From Bacillus alkalisoli (GTDB taxonomy: Bacteria > Bacillota > Bacilli > Bacillales > Bacillaceae_I): a DNA stretch of 64,000 nt. Where the stretch lies: assembly GCF_002797415.1 (NCBI RefSeq), contig NZ_KZ454944.1, forward strand, positions 3,601,567 to 3,665,566. Reading direction: 5' to 3'. Shown piece after piece: positions 34,322 to 42,234 of the stretch. The stretch's first letter is position 1; the number at the start of each line of letters is the position of its first letter. The position numbers were made by a program, and so were the translations under genes. The notes below the pieces were generated by a model. It was not told the origin of the DNA. It worked only from the letters and a program-made list of their open reading frames with translations, and searched no databases.

Positions 34322-36121
34322 TTATGTTAGAGGCAATATAATCCGGAAAGTCGTCCCTGACTCGGACGACGATAGCAACTCAATGCTACCGTTATGATTT
34401 TCTATAATTCTTTGAACAATTGTTAAACCTAACCCAGTACCTGATTCTTTTGAACTTAAAAACGGATCGAAAATGTTTGCTTTTATTTTCTCAGGAATAC
34501 CTGGTCCCTCATCTGTAAACAGAATCTCATAATTATCTTCATGCGCATAGGATTCGATCGTAATCATACCTTTACCTTCCATCGCTTCACTACTATTACG
34601 AATGAGATTATATAATACTTGTTTCATCTGTTTCGGATCCACTTGAAATGGCTCTTCACTTAAATGCAATGTAATATTCAATTCGTTTTCTGCAGACTCA
34701 TTTATTAGAGGTAAAATCTCTTCTAAAATAGATGCCAATTTTTTCGTTTTCACTATTGGTGCACCTGGCTTGGAAAGCATTAACATCTCCTCGATAATGG
34801 CATTAATTCGATTTAGTTCGCCTAGCAATAAAGGGATATGGTATTGTGCATTTTCCTCTTCTTTGAAAGATTGATTCATTAACGAAATAAAACCATGTAT
34901 AACAGCAAGTGGATTACGAATTTCATGAGCCGCCCCTGCTGCTAACTCTCCAACTAATGCAAGTTTATCGGATTGCTGTATTCTTCTTTCTAGCTTTTCT
35001 ATCTCTGTAATATCAACGAAATAGGCAATTCTACCAATCTCTTGATTAAATTGGTTTAATAGTTTGGAATGGGACATTAATAAATTGTAAGTCTTATCTT
35101 CTGTTTCATACGTTACCTTTTTATTTTGACATTCGTGATCTGAAACAATCATCTCCCAAAACATTGCGTTTTTCGTAGCATCTTTACGGACAAGCTTCTC
35201 CACTTTTGTTTTGTCTATATTTAACAAAGATTTAGCTGTCGTATTTAATGTGTACGTTGTATTCTTATTGTCAATAGAGACGATACCTACAGGTAGAGAG
35301 TTTAGAACTTGCTCATGATACATTTTTTCATCTAATATAGCTTGGAATGATTCTTTTAAACTATAAGACATTTGATTAATAGAGTTAGACAAATTTTGCA
35401 ATTCAATTTGCTTTACTCTTGGGACGGTTAAACCGTATTGACCGTTAGAAATTTGGTCTACTTTATCCACCAGCTTTTCTACAGGCCTTGTCAAACTAGC
35501 ACTTATACGATAAGAAGCGTATACAGATAAAATAATACTTATAATAGTAATGAATACTAATATCCATAAAGAGTTTTTTATAATAACTGGGATGTTAGAT
35601 GTTTTCGTTTGTAAAGATTGGAATGTGTGTACTTTTGATTCTTGTAACTCATCCATTAGTAAAATTACTTCAGGAATATATGTATTTTGTAAAAATGCTT
35701 TTGCCCCGACCTCGTTCTCATATAATAGTAGGTTTTCCACTTCATTAGTAATCATGAAGTTATTAAGATTAACTCTCATTTGTAATGGAGTTAAAGTGGA
35801 TGGGGGGGATTCATATTCTTTTTTAATGGAGTCCACGACATCTTCATCAATAAGTTTATACGATTCCATAAAATTACAACAATAGGCACCGTTCACATAA
35901 CTTTCTGCTAAAAACTTCTTTACGTACATTTCTTCTTCCCAATGTTTGATCCAAATCAACTCGGGAATACTTTTTTCATCCATTTCGTTCGTAATATCAT
36001 TTATTTTTTCTATGAAATAAACAAAAATTAAAGAGAAGGTGGAAAGCAAAAGCGTTATGCTTAGGAGAGTTATTAATATTTTACTTCTAAGCGATATTCC
36101 GTTGGTTATTCCTCTCATCAT
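34322..36121 (-). CDS. PAS-containing sensor histidine kinase with large extracytoplasmic domain
   Basis: 599 residues. TM1 is about 14-35, a helical extracytoplasmic domain about 36-182 contains an adjacent Cys pair (AYCCNF), TM2 is about 183-205, followed by HAMP (to about 262), PAS (about 268-375) and HisKA with the phospho-acceptor His399 (AAGAAHEIRNPLAVIHGF). The ATPase part has NLIRNSSEAM, DEGPGIP and GTGLGLTIV. The H-box resembles the sporulation kinases KinA-KinE, and no response regulator is adjacent. The preceding gene, 27 nt away, encodes a Med-like binding protein. The pair looks like a ligand receptor feeding a phosphorelay kinase, which is inference. Confidence 0.87.
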   Translation of the reverse strand: MMRGITNGISLRSKILITLLSITLLLSTFSLIFVYFIEKINDITNEMDEKSIPELIWIKHWEEEMYVKKFLAESYVNGAYCCNFMESYKLIDEDVVDSIKKEYESPPSTLTPLQMRVNLNNFMITNEVENLLLYENEVGAKAFLQNTYIPEVILLMDELQESKVHTFQSLQTKTSNIPVIIKNSLWILVFITIISIILSVYASYRISASLTRPVEKLVDKVDQISNGQYGLTVPRVKQIELQNLSNSINQMSYSLKESFQAILDEKMYHEQVLNSLPVGIVSIDNKNTTYTLNTTAKSLLNIDKTKVEKLVRKDATKNAMFWEMIVSDHECQNKKVTYETEDKTYNLLMSHSKLLNQFNQEIGRIAYFVDITEIEKLERRIQQSDKLALVGELAAGAAHEIRNPLAVIHGFISLMNQSFKEEENAQYHIPLLLGELNRINAIIEEMLMLSKPGAPIVKTKKLASILEEILPLINESAENELNITLHLSEEPFQVDPKQMKQVLYNLIRNSSEAMEGKGMITIESYAHEDNYEILFTDEGPGIPEKIKANIFDPFLSSKESGTGLGLTIVQRIIENHNGSIELLSSSESGTTFRIILPLT

Positions 36122-36148
36122 TCCTTTTCCCCCGTCTTATTGCATCTT

Positions 36149-37144
36149 CTATAGTTGCCAACCTGTTTCATAATACTTCTGAATTTCATGCTCAATTTTT
36201 TCTAATTCTTCTTCTGAAAACATTGGTCCAAATGGTGCCAAATAAAAGATGTTGTCATTTTCGGTTAACATGACCCGACCTTGCGGGATGCCTTCATCAC
36301 TTAAGAAGTCCTCTACTATTTTTTCGTACACGCCCGGAATATCATTTACGATACTTGTAAGAACTACTTCTGGTCCTAAATGACGTTGGTCTTCAATATA
36401 ACCGATTACGTAAACATTTTTATCTTTTGCATAGTCAATAACATCACGATTTAATGCATTTCCTTTTGAAAAGAAAACATCATAGCCATCCTCTATTAAT
36501 TTTTGCATGGAAGCAATTGCTTTTTTTCCATCATCTCGTGTATGAATGACTTCATAACGAAATTCTATATTTTCGTTAATGGATTTTGCCCCCTGTTCGA
36601 AATAGTTCGGCATATTACTTAGATCAATAGGATCGAGCATTGCAACTTTATTGGTCGATGTTTTCATCGCTGCTGTTGTTCCAGCAAAATATTCTAAGTG
36701 ACCATGATTAAAGGTGTATACTGTTTGGTTAGGTTGCGTTGCTGTTCCATGAATCGTGACGAAATGAGTGTCTGGGTGCAAGGAAGCGAATCTTTCAAAA
36801 ATAGGCGAAAACTCTCTTCCTTGACCTATGATCAATTTCACATCGTTCTCAATCGATTCTTTTACTTTTTCTTCTATTTTCACCGTGGAATTTAATTCGG
36901 CATATAAGCTGATAGTAACTGGAAAGCGTTCTAATATCTTTAACTGACCTTTGTAGGCAAGGCTCCCCCAACTTTGGTCTGCTATTACGTCTGACGTAAG
37001 GATGGATACATGTGTGGTTGGTTTCGTTGCCGTCTTATCGGTCAATATATTGTTCACTTTTATGATGATTGATAGCATGAGTGCTGAAAGTATAAGGAAT
37101 GTAAAAATGGATATCCATCTAAGTTGTTTATTTTGTTGAGGCAT
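36149..37144 (-). CDS. Membrane-anchored BMP/Med-like binding protein
   Basis: 331 residues. After a basic start (MPQQNKQLRW) one hydrophobic helix forms an uncleaved anchor; no lipobox Cys follows, unlike ordinary BMP lipoproteins. The rest is a periplasmic-binding fold of the BMP family: SILTSDVIADQSWGSLAYKG, DVKLIIGQGREFSPIFERFA, DGYDVFFSKGNA and NVYVIGYIEDQRHLGPEVVLTSIVND. It resembles B. subtilis Med, a positive regulator of competence, and nucleoside-binding PnrA/BmpA proteins. There is no ABC transporter nearby, so a sensory rather than transport role with the downstream kinase is likely. The start at 37144 has AGAGGAGTGG upstream. Confidence 0.8.
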   Translation of the reverse strand: MPQQNKQLRWISIFTFLILSALMLSIIIKVNNILTDKTATKPTTHVSILTSDVIADQSWGSLAYKGQLKILERFPVTISLYAELNSTVKIEEKVKESIENDVKLIIGQGREFSPIFERFASLHPDTHFVTIHGTATQPNQTVYTFNHGHLEYFAGTTAAMKTSTNKVAMLDPIDLSNMPNYFEQGAKSINENIEFRYEVIHTRDDGKKAIASMQKLIEDGYDVFFSKGNALNRDVIDYAKDKNVYVIGYIEDQRHLGPEVVLTSIVNDIPGVYEKIVEDFLSDEGIPQGRVMLTENDNIFYLAPFGPMFSEEELEKIEHEIQKYYETGWQL

Positions 37145-37353
37145 AGACTTTCCACTCCTCTTACTAGTGTTTGTATATACTAGTTTCATTGTACCTAATA
37201 CTTGTGGCATATTGCTACAATTTTCGATATTTTTTAAGAGTATCTATTTAATGTATGAATACTGAATACTAGCTGATAAACGAGTAAGGACTAGTATTTG
37301 TAAGGTTTTTATCTTTTTTTAGAACATACCACAATATCAACTATACATAATCA

Positions 37354-37388
37354 CGTTTTTCACTAAACGAAACGAGATTATGATATTA
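37354..37388 (+). repeat. MITE-like element, right-end remnant D
   Basis: CGTTTTTCACTAAACGAA followed by ATTATGATATT matches the right end of copy B (15047-15190). Only about 35 bp remain. The rest of the 315 bp gap upstream of it is AT-rich with no feature I can name. Confidence 0.6.
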
Positions 37389-37402
37389 ACCTAAAATGAA
37401 AA

Positions 37403-37445
37403 GAAGCCACCAATGAGTAGAGTAGCATCCTTCACTGGTGGCTTC
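37403..37445. terminator. Terminator of the cgoX-HTH operon
   Basis: GAAGCCACCA pairs with TGGTGGCTTC, followed by a T-run on the + strand and an A/T-rich side on the other; it lies just beyond the HTH gene stop. Confidence 0.8.
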
Positions 37446-37459
37446 TGTTTTTATTTATT

Positions 37460-37690
37460 TTAATCTTCGTCTTTTACATCTATATCTTCTGGAATTGGTT
37501 CGTTCATGTATTCTTCTAATATTCGCTTGCCTTTTTCTACTTGTTCTTTATGCAGTTTGAATTGAGAATTGTTGATTAAGTATTGTTCTCCATCAAAGAC
37601 TGCTCGAATTTTTTTATGTTGGATCAATTCTTCAATATAGTATTCAGGGAAATTTAAGTATTCGGCTGTTTCTTTTATTGTTAAATACAT
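37460..37690 (-). CDS. Small excisionase-type HTH protein
   Basis: 76 residues. The N-terminal MYLTIKETAEYLNFPEYYIE and following EELIQHKKIRAVFDGEQYLI are the winged helix of the excisionase/MerR-like HTH_17 family; the tail is acidic (IPEDIDVKDED). The ATG overlaps the last codons of cgoX by 10 nt, so it is translationally coupled. There is no integrase or phage gene nearby, which argues for a housekeeping regulator or adaptor rather than recombination directionality. Its target is unknown. Confidence 0.75.
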   Translation of the reverse strand: MYLTIKETAEYLNFPEYYIEELIQHKKIRAVFDGEQYLINNSQFKLHKEQVEKGKRILEEYMNEPIPEDIDVKDED

Positions 37691-39087
37691 TCTTTATACT
37701 CTTCCCTCCACTTAGAAACGATCTTGTTTGCTGTTTGTTCTCCGTTTTCAATGCAGTCAGCAATTCCTACACCGTAGTAGGAGCAGCCTGCTAGTATTAC
37801 CCCTGGGTATTCTTGGTTTAGTCTTTCTTCAAGCGTTGCTACATCTTTCGGATGTGCAATTTGGTAGGTTGGCATATTTTCTACCCAATCCGTTACTTCG
37901 CTTACAACTGGTTGTGCTTCTATTCCAAGGCTCTTCTCTATATCTTTTAAAGCAACTTGTAGTATTTCTGACTTGTTCATTTGCTTTAAAGCTGGGAAGG
38001 ATGGAATTGAGCTCTTATAGAATAAACGTACAAGCAGATTTCCTTTGTCTGATGTATGCTCCCACTTTCTACTTGTCCATGTACAAGCATTGCATAAGAC
38101 ATTATCTGAGTTTGTTGAAATAAAACCTGTGCCATCTTCAGGTAAAATACTGTCTGGAACATTGAAGCCTAAATATACACTTATTAACGAACTGTTTTTG
38201 AAGCTTGCGAATGCCTCTTTTAAATCTTGATTTTTTAGTAATGGCACAGCAGCTGTATGTGGGATACTTAAGACAACATGATCCGCTACTATGTGGGTGT
38301 CGTTTTCAAAAGTCACTTTATATTGGTTAGACTGCTTTTCTATTTGAACCGCTTTATGGTTTTTATGGATGTTGACTGTTTCTAGTTTTCTTTCGTATGC
38401 ATCAATGAGGGCACTCATCCCGTCTTGGAAGGAAATGAACTTCCCTTTTTTACTTTGGAACTTTTCCTTGTTGGCTTCTAACCCTTTAATGATACTGCCG
38501 TATTCGTTTTTGTAATCAATTAAAAACGGAAGAGTCGCTGCGATGGTTAGGTCTTTTAGTGTGCCAGAGTACACACCTGATAAAACTGGCCCGATTTGTT
38601 TTTCAACTAATTCTTTACCGAAAAAGTGCTCTAGAAAATCGCCAACCGAATCATTTTTCGTAAACGTTTCGTTTTTTGTGTGGAGGTCATTTAATGCTTC
38701 TTCCTTACCTTCTGCTGAGATAAGGGTAGAGTTGCGTAAAGATTCGACACTCATAGGGATTCCGAAGATGGTGTCTGCTGGGATGGGTTTGAGTTCACCT
38801 TCCGTATATAAGAAAGATACGCCTGTTGCGTTGTAAACGATATCGCTTTCTAAGCCTAGTTCTTTTATGAATGGCATGGAGATGGCTTTTCTCGCAACGA
38901 TAGAGTCTGCTCCAACTTCCATTGCAAATCCATCTGTTTTGACGGTGCGAATTTTCCCACCTAATGTGTCGCTCGCTTCTGCTAATATTAGCTCCACGTC
39001 TTCATTCTTTTCCAGTTTCCATTTTTGTAATTCATAAAGTGCTGATAAACCAGTTATTCCTCCGCCTATAACTAATACTGTCTTCAT
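37681..39087 (-). CDS. cgoX: Coproporphyrinogen III oxidase (CgoX, formerly HemY)
   Basis: 468 residues. The FAD-binding fold MKTVLVIGGGITGLSALYEL, GGKIRTVKTDGFAMEVGADS and the closing VILAGCSYYGVGIADCIENG are typical of HemY/CgoX, the oxidase of the coproporphyrin-dependent heme pathway of Gram-positives (coproporphyrinogen III to coproporphyrin III). In B. subtilis the gene is in hemEHY; here it stands away from hemE and hemH and is coupled instead to a small HTH gene. It may be a second paralog or the only copy. The start at 39087 has AGAGGTG upstream; a 54-base longer frame has no ribosome site. Confidence 0.9.
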   Translation of the reverse strand: MKTVLVIGGGITGLSALYELQKWKLEKNEDVELILAEASDTLGGKIRTVKTDGFAMEVGADSIVARKAISMPFIKELGLESDIVYNATGVSFLYTEGELKPIPADTIFGIPMSVESLRNSTLISAEGKEEALNDLHTKNETFTKNDSVGDFLEHFFGKELVEKQIGPVLSGVYSGTLKDLTIAATLPFLIDYKNEYGSIIKGLEANKEKFQSKKGKFISFQDGMSALIDAYERKLETVNIHKNHKAVQIEKQSNQYKVTFENDTHIVADHVVLSIPHTAAVPLLKNQDLKEAFASFKNSSLISVYLGFNVPDSILPEDGTGFISTNSDNVLCNACTWTSRKWEHTSDKGNLLVRLFYKSSIPSFPALKQMNKSEILQVALKDIEKSLGIEAQPVVSEVTDWVENMPTYQIAHPKDVATLEERLNQEYPGVILAGCSYYGVGIADCIENGEQTANKIVSKWREEYKECI

Positions 39088-39219
39088 TATATTTACACCT
39101 CTGCTTAGGTTTTCTTTTAAATGATAGCTAAATGATACCATAAAAGGTGTCTAGTTATGGAATGGCAGTTGTTACAAAAGGGTGAAATGGGGATTGGTTT
39201 GGTGTTTTGGCTTTTGAAT

Positions 39220-39281
39220 CGGTCACTTCCACTCTCGCTTCGGTCACTTTGCCTCTGCTTCGGTCACTTTGCCCTCCTCTC
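39220..39281 (+). repeat. 21-bp CGGTCACTT mini-array
   Basis: CGGTCACTT occurs at 39220, 39241 and 39261 (steps 21 and 20 bp), each followed by pyrimidine-rich text (CCACTCTCGCTT, TGCCTCTGCTT, TGCCCTCCTCTC). It lies in the 346 bp gap between cgoX and the TraB gene. A weak hairpin (AGCCA-N2-CTCCTC with GAGGAAATGGCT, about 39350-39387) before the TraB stop may be its terminator. Confidence 0.7.
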
Positions 39282-39433
39282 AAAAGTCAATCGAGCCACT
39301 TCCCACCAATTTATTCGAATCTGATTAATCACTCTACTCACAAAAAATAAGCCAGTCTCCTCACTGCATCAGCAGAGGAAATGGCTCACCTTATAAAACA
39401 AGTAGTTCACTTAGGTTAAAAGTTCAACAAAAC

Positions 39434-40600
39434 CTACAAATTCTCTAAAAACAACCTTATTACATCCGCTCCACCAATAATTGTACCTAGCGTGCTTCCT
39501 AAGTTCGCCAATACAACAATAAGCAAGATGCGTGTGACTTTATTATTCCAAAACCCTTTTACACTGTACACATCTTCCGCCAACGTCTCAAAATCCGCTA
39601 CATTTGGTCGTCTAATAAATGCTTGTACTAGCCCTGCTAACCACCCGGCAGCTAGAAGCGGGTTTAACGATGTAATTGGCGCTGCCACAAACGCCGTTAA
39701 TACAGCAAGAGGATGTCCCATCGCAATTGCCGCCCCTAATGCTGAAAAGGAACCGTTCCATAATACCCAACTAATCGTTTGTTGCATTCCTGCTGAAGGA
39801 TTCGCGTAAAACGTATAAGCAATAACAGATAGTATCAAGATTGGAATCATCCACGCGATGATTTTCGGTGCCGGTGATTTCGGTGGTACCGCTGTTAACT
39901 TTCTCAAATCATGTTCTTTATGTATCTCTTGCGTAATACCAGGTACGTGCGCTGCACCTAAAACAGCTACTACTTTTTCTCCTGGTGCATTTCTAATTTT
40001 CTCCGCTAAATATTGGTCACGCTCATCAATTAAAGGTGTTTTCAATCTTGGAAAAGCAACCGTAAACTCATTTAGCATCGCATTTAGCATATCTTTCGAT
40101 TTCAGCTTCTCCAGTTCTTCTTCTGAAACTGTCTCATTACTAAAAATGCTATAAAAAATTTGTAACATTAGCTTCGCTTTTCCGAACAAGCCAATTCCAT
40201 TCCAAATACGAGAAAACGTCACTTGAATATTTCGATCTGCTAACACAAGCTCTGCACCAATTTCTTTGGCAGACTCAATACCTTGTATCATTTCTTGTCC
40301 AGGTTTAATACCAACTTGTTTCGCCATTCGCTTTTGAAACGAAGATATAGCAAGGTTCATTAGTAATAACGTTGCCTTCTTTTCTTTTATAACTTTAAAT
40401 ATATCCATCTCTTTCCATTTGTTGCCGTCCATAATAGATTGATATCTTTGCTCATCTAACTCTACACAAACGGAATCTGGCTGTTCTGCTTCTATAACCT
40501 CTTTTACTTGCTCTGCACTTTTTTTCGAAACGTGTGCGGTACCGATTAAAATAATCTCTTTGCCATTTACATGTAACCGAGTGATATTTTCTTCAGACAT
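39434..40600 (-). CDS. TraB/PrgY-family membrane protein
   Basis: 388 residues. The N-terminal half is a TraB/Tiki-like domain with the conserved IILIGTAHVSKKS and CVELDEQRY motifs and a third motif VVAVLGAAHVPGI; the C-terminal 140 residues carry about four membrane helices. Enterococcal TraB and PrgY limit self-induction by sex pheromone, and the fold is related to the Tiki metalloproteases that use the GxxH Glu/His residues. The chromosomal homologues in Bacillus have no known substrate. GGAAGG precedes the ATG; monocistronic. Confidence 0.83.
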   Translation of the reverse strand: MSEENITRLHVNGKEIILIGTAHVSKKSAEQVKEVIEAEQPDSVCVELDEQRYQSIMDGNKWKEMDIFKVIKEKKATLLLMNLAISSFQKRMAKQVGIKPGQEMIQGIESAKEIGAELVLADRNIQVTFSRIWNGIGLFGKAKLMLQIFYSIFSNETVSEEELEKLKSKDMLNAMLNEFTVAFPRLKTPLIDERDQYLAEKIRNAPGEKVVAVLGAAHVPGITQEIHKEHDLRKLTAVPPKSPAPKIIAWMIPILILSVIAYTFYANPSAGMQQTISWVLWNGSFSALGAAIAMGHPLAVLTAFVAAPITSLNPLLAAGWLAGLVQAFIRRPNVADFETLAEDVYSVKGFWNNKVTRILLIVVLANLGSTLGTIIGGADVIRLFLENL

Positions 40601-40765
40601 AAGTACCTTCCTTTATATGAATAAATTTCATCGTTATTTTTGAAATCATAAATATGAAGTTTTCTCTTGTACATTTTTCATAACTAATTGTATTCATTCT
40701 ACCATTTTCTAGCGGGAAAGGAGAAGAATTAACAAAGTTTTTTTACAAACACTCTGTTAAACACC

Positions 40766-40896
40766 GCTTTTGATTTCCGCGCATATCTTCGCTTTCCGCG
40801 GGCGGGCCGGGAGCCTCCTCGACGCATTCGCGTCTGTGGGGTCTCCCGCTTCCCGCTTCTCCCGCAGGTGTCTACGATATGCGGTCCAATCAACAG
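40766..40896 (+). repeat. GC-rich hairpin element with CTTTCCGCGG core, copy 3
   Basis: TTGATTTCCGCGCATATC at the left is matched by GATATGCGGTCCAATCAA at the right, giving imperfect terminal inverted repeats. Inside are GCTTTCCGCGGGCGGG, GCATTCGCGTCTGTGGGGTC and TCTCCCGC. It lacks the GGTTATTTTCAC hairpin of copies 1 and 2. The rest of the 362 bp gap (40601-40765, 40897-40962) shows nothing else clear. Confidence 0.88.
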
Positions 40897-40962
40897 CTAG
40901 TCTGTCATTAGAACTTATACTCTATTGTTATATATAAAAAAACCTCCCTGCAAAAGGAAGGC

Positions 40963-41517
40963 TTACTCATAATCACTCGCATCTACAAAAAGCACATATG
41001 CTAAATAAATAACCATGCAAATTGCCATCGTAATAAAGCCCCAACCGAGGGTTATTTGTTCAGACAATAAGTAGTTATTACATAACTGCACAGGGGATAA
41101 TGTATATAACATCCCCATCCCACTGAAAGTTACGGAAAACCCAGTCCACACAACGTTTTTAACTCTCCTACTCAACTTTAGCCAACTATCTCGTAACGGC
41201 ACACCAGCTAATAATGGAAGACCAATATATTTAAACCATTGAACGGCCCACGACGTTAAAGCATCATCCATCGTCCGTGGTAAAAGCCAGTACGCCATCA
41301 CAATAGAAAACAACAAAATGCCTGGAGTACCATCCTCATTCCATTTTGCAAAAAAAGAAGGAAACCTCTTTTGAAACCACGAGCCCATTAAAAAACCAGC
41401 AATTACGAGCAACGGCATCTGCATATGCATATGAACAATCATGATGGACTCCATTAAATCCGCGACTGGAGGAAAGATAAGCAAGATGAATAACAAAAAT
41501 CCAAAGAAAGCCATCAT
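40963..41517 (-). CDS. Membrane protein of the ba3 oxidase operon, Met/His-rich
   Basis: 184 residues with about five membrane helices; I do not recognise a named family with confidence. The striking part is MIVHMHMQMPLLVIAG near residue 27, a His-Met-His-Met-Gln-Met run at the start of a helix that could bind copper. A second pair of Pro/Arg-rich loops (LPRTMDDALTSW, GVPLRDSWLKL) lies between helices. It overlaps the SCO stop by 4 nt (ATGA), so it is co-translated with a copper chaperone behind an oxidase. An oxidase assembly or copper-delivery role is inferred from that. Confidence 0.7.
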   Translation of the reverse strand: MMAFFGFLLFILLIFPPVADLMESIMIVHMHMQMPLLVIAGFLMGSWFQKRFPSFFAKWNEDGTPGILLFSIVMAYWLLPRTMDDALTSWAVQWFKYIGLPLLAGVPLRDSWLKLSRRVKNVVWTGFSVTFSGMGMLYTLSPVQLCNNYLLSEQITLGWGFITMAICMVIYLAYVLFVDASDYE

Positions 41518-42149
41518 CTATTCATCCCCTCCTCGCCTAAAAGAGACATCACTCTGCTCTCTGCTTCCACCGGCTTCTTATAATCTAATACATCCACTAA
41601 ATACCTGTTTCGATTTACAACATAAAACGCCGAGTTATGAGCAAAGTTCCCGTAATCATCAGGTATGACAATGACACCAAACCTTTTCAACAATTCATTC
41701 AGTTCATCTTCATCGTTAATCCTTGCCATTCTCCACGTTTCCTCGTCACTTTTCACATAACCGCTATATCTCGCAAGAATCGAAGGCTCATCCCTTATCG
41801 GATCAAAACTAATACTTAAAAATACAACCTCTTCACCAAGGAGCTCTTCTGGCAACAGCCTATACACTTCTCCCATATTCATCTCAAGCTCCACACAAAC
41901 CGTCTGGCAGTACGTGTAAAAAAAGGTGATGAACACATATTTCCCTTCGAAGTGTGAAAATGGATACACCCTTGCTTTACTGTCCTCCAATACTACTTCC
42001 GGAAACTTCGGTTTATCCAAAAGCAAGCCATTGACCCTCGCTTTTTCTGCCGTAAAGGCCGTGAAGCCGTCTGTGCCGAAATAAAACAAGGCTAATCCAA
42101 ATAAGAGTATTAGAATAATAGCTTTTCTTGTATATTTGTCGTTGTACAT
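41514..42149 (-). CDS. SCO1/SenC-type copper chaperone for cytochrome oxidase
   Basis: 211 residues. An N-terminal membrane anchor (KAIILILLFGLALFYFG) leads to a thioredoxin-like domain with the copper-binding CxxxC of FFYTYCQTVC and the distal His of FAHNSAFYV. SCO proteins deliver copper to the CuA site of oxidase subunit II. The gene follows subunit I but is separated from it by the 7-unit 52 bp repeat array, and is coupled to the next membrane protein. The start at ATG 42149 has AAGGAAGTGA upstream; an upstream frame to 42215 lacks a ribosome site. Confidence 0.88.
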   Translation of the reverse strand: MYNDKYTRKAIILILLFGLALFYFGTDGFTAFTAEKARVNGLLLDKPKFPEVVLEDSKARVYPFSHFEGKYVFITFFYTYCQTVCVELEMNMGEVYRLLPEELLGEEVVFLSISFDPIRDEPSILARYSGYVKSDEETWRMARINDEDELNELLKRFGVIVIPDDYGNFAHNSAFYVVNRNRYLVDVLDYKKPVEAESRVMSLLGEEGMNR

Positions 42150-42234
42150 GATGACTTCACTTCCTTTTAATAACAAGCAAATTATCGCTAATTGGAATGC
42201 TAGTAATGATGACACTTACAGTTATAGTCCTGGT

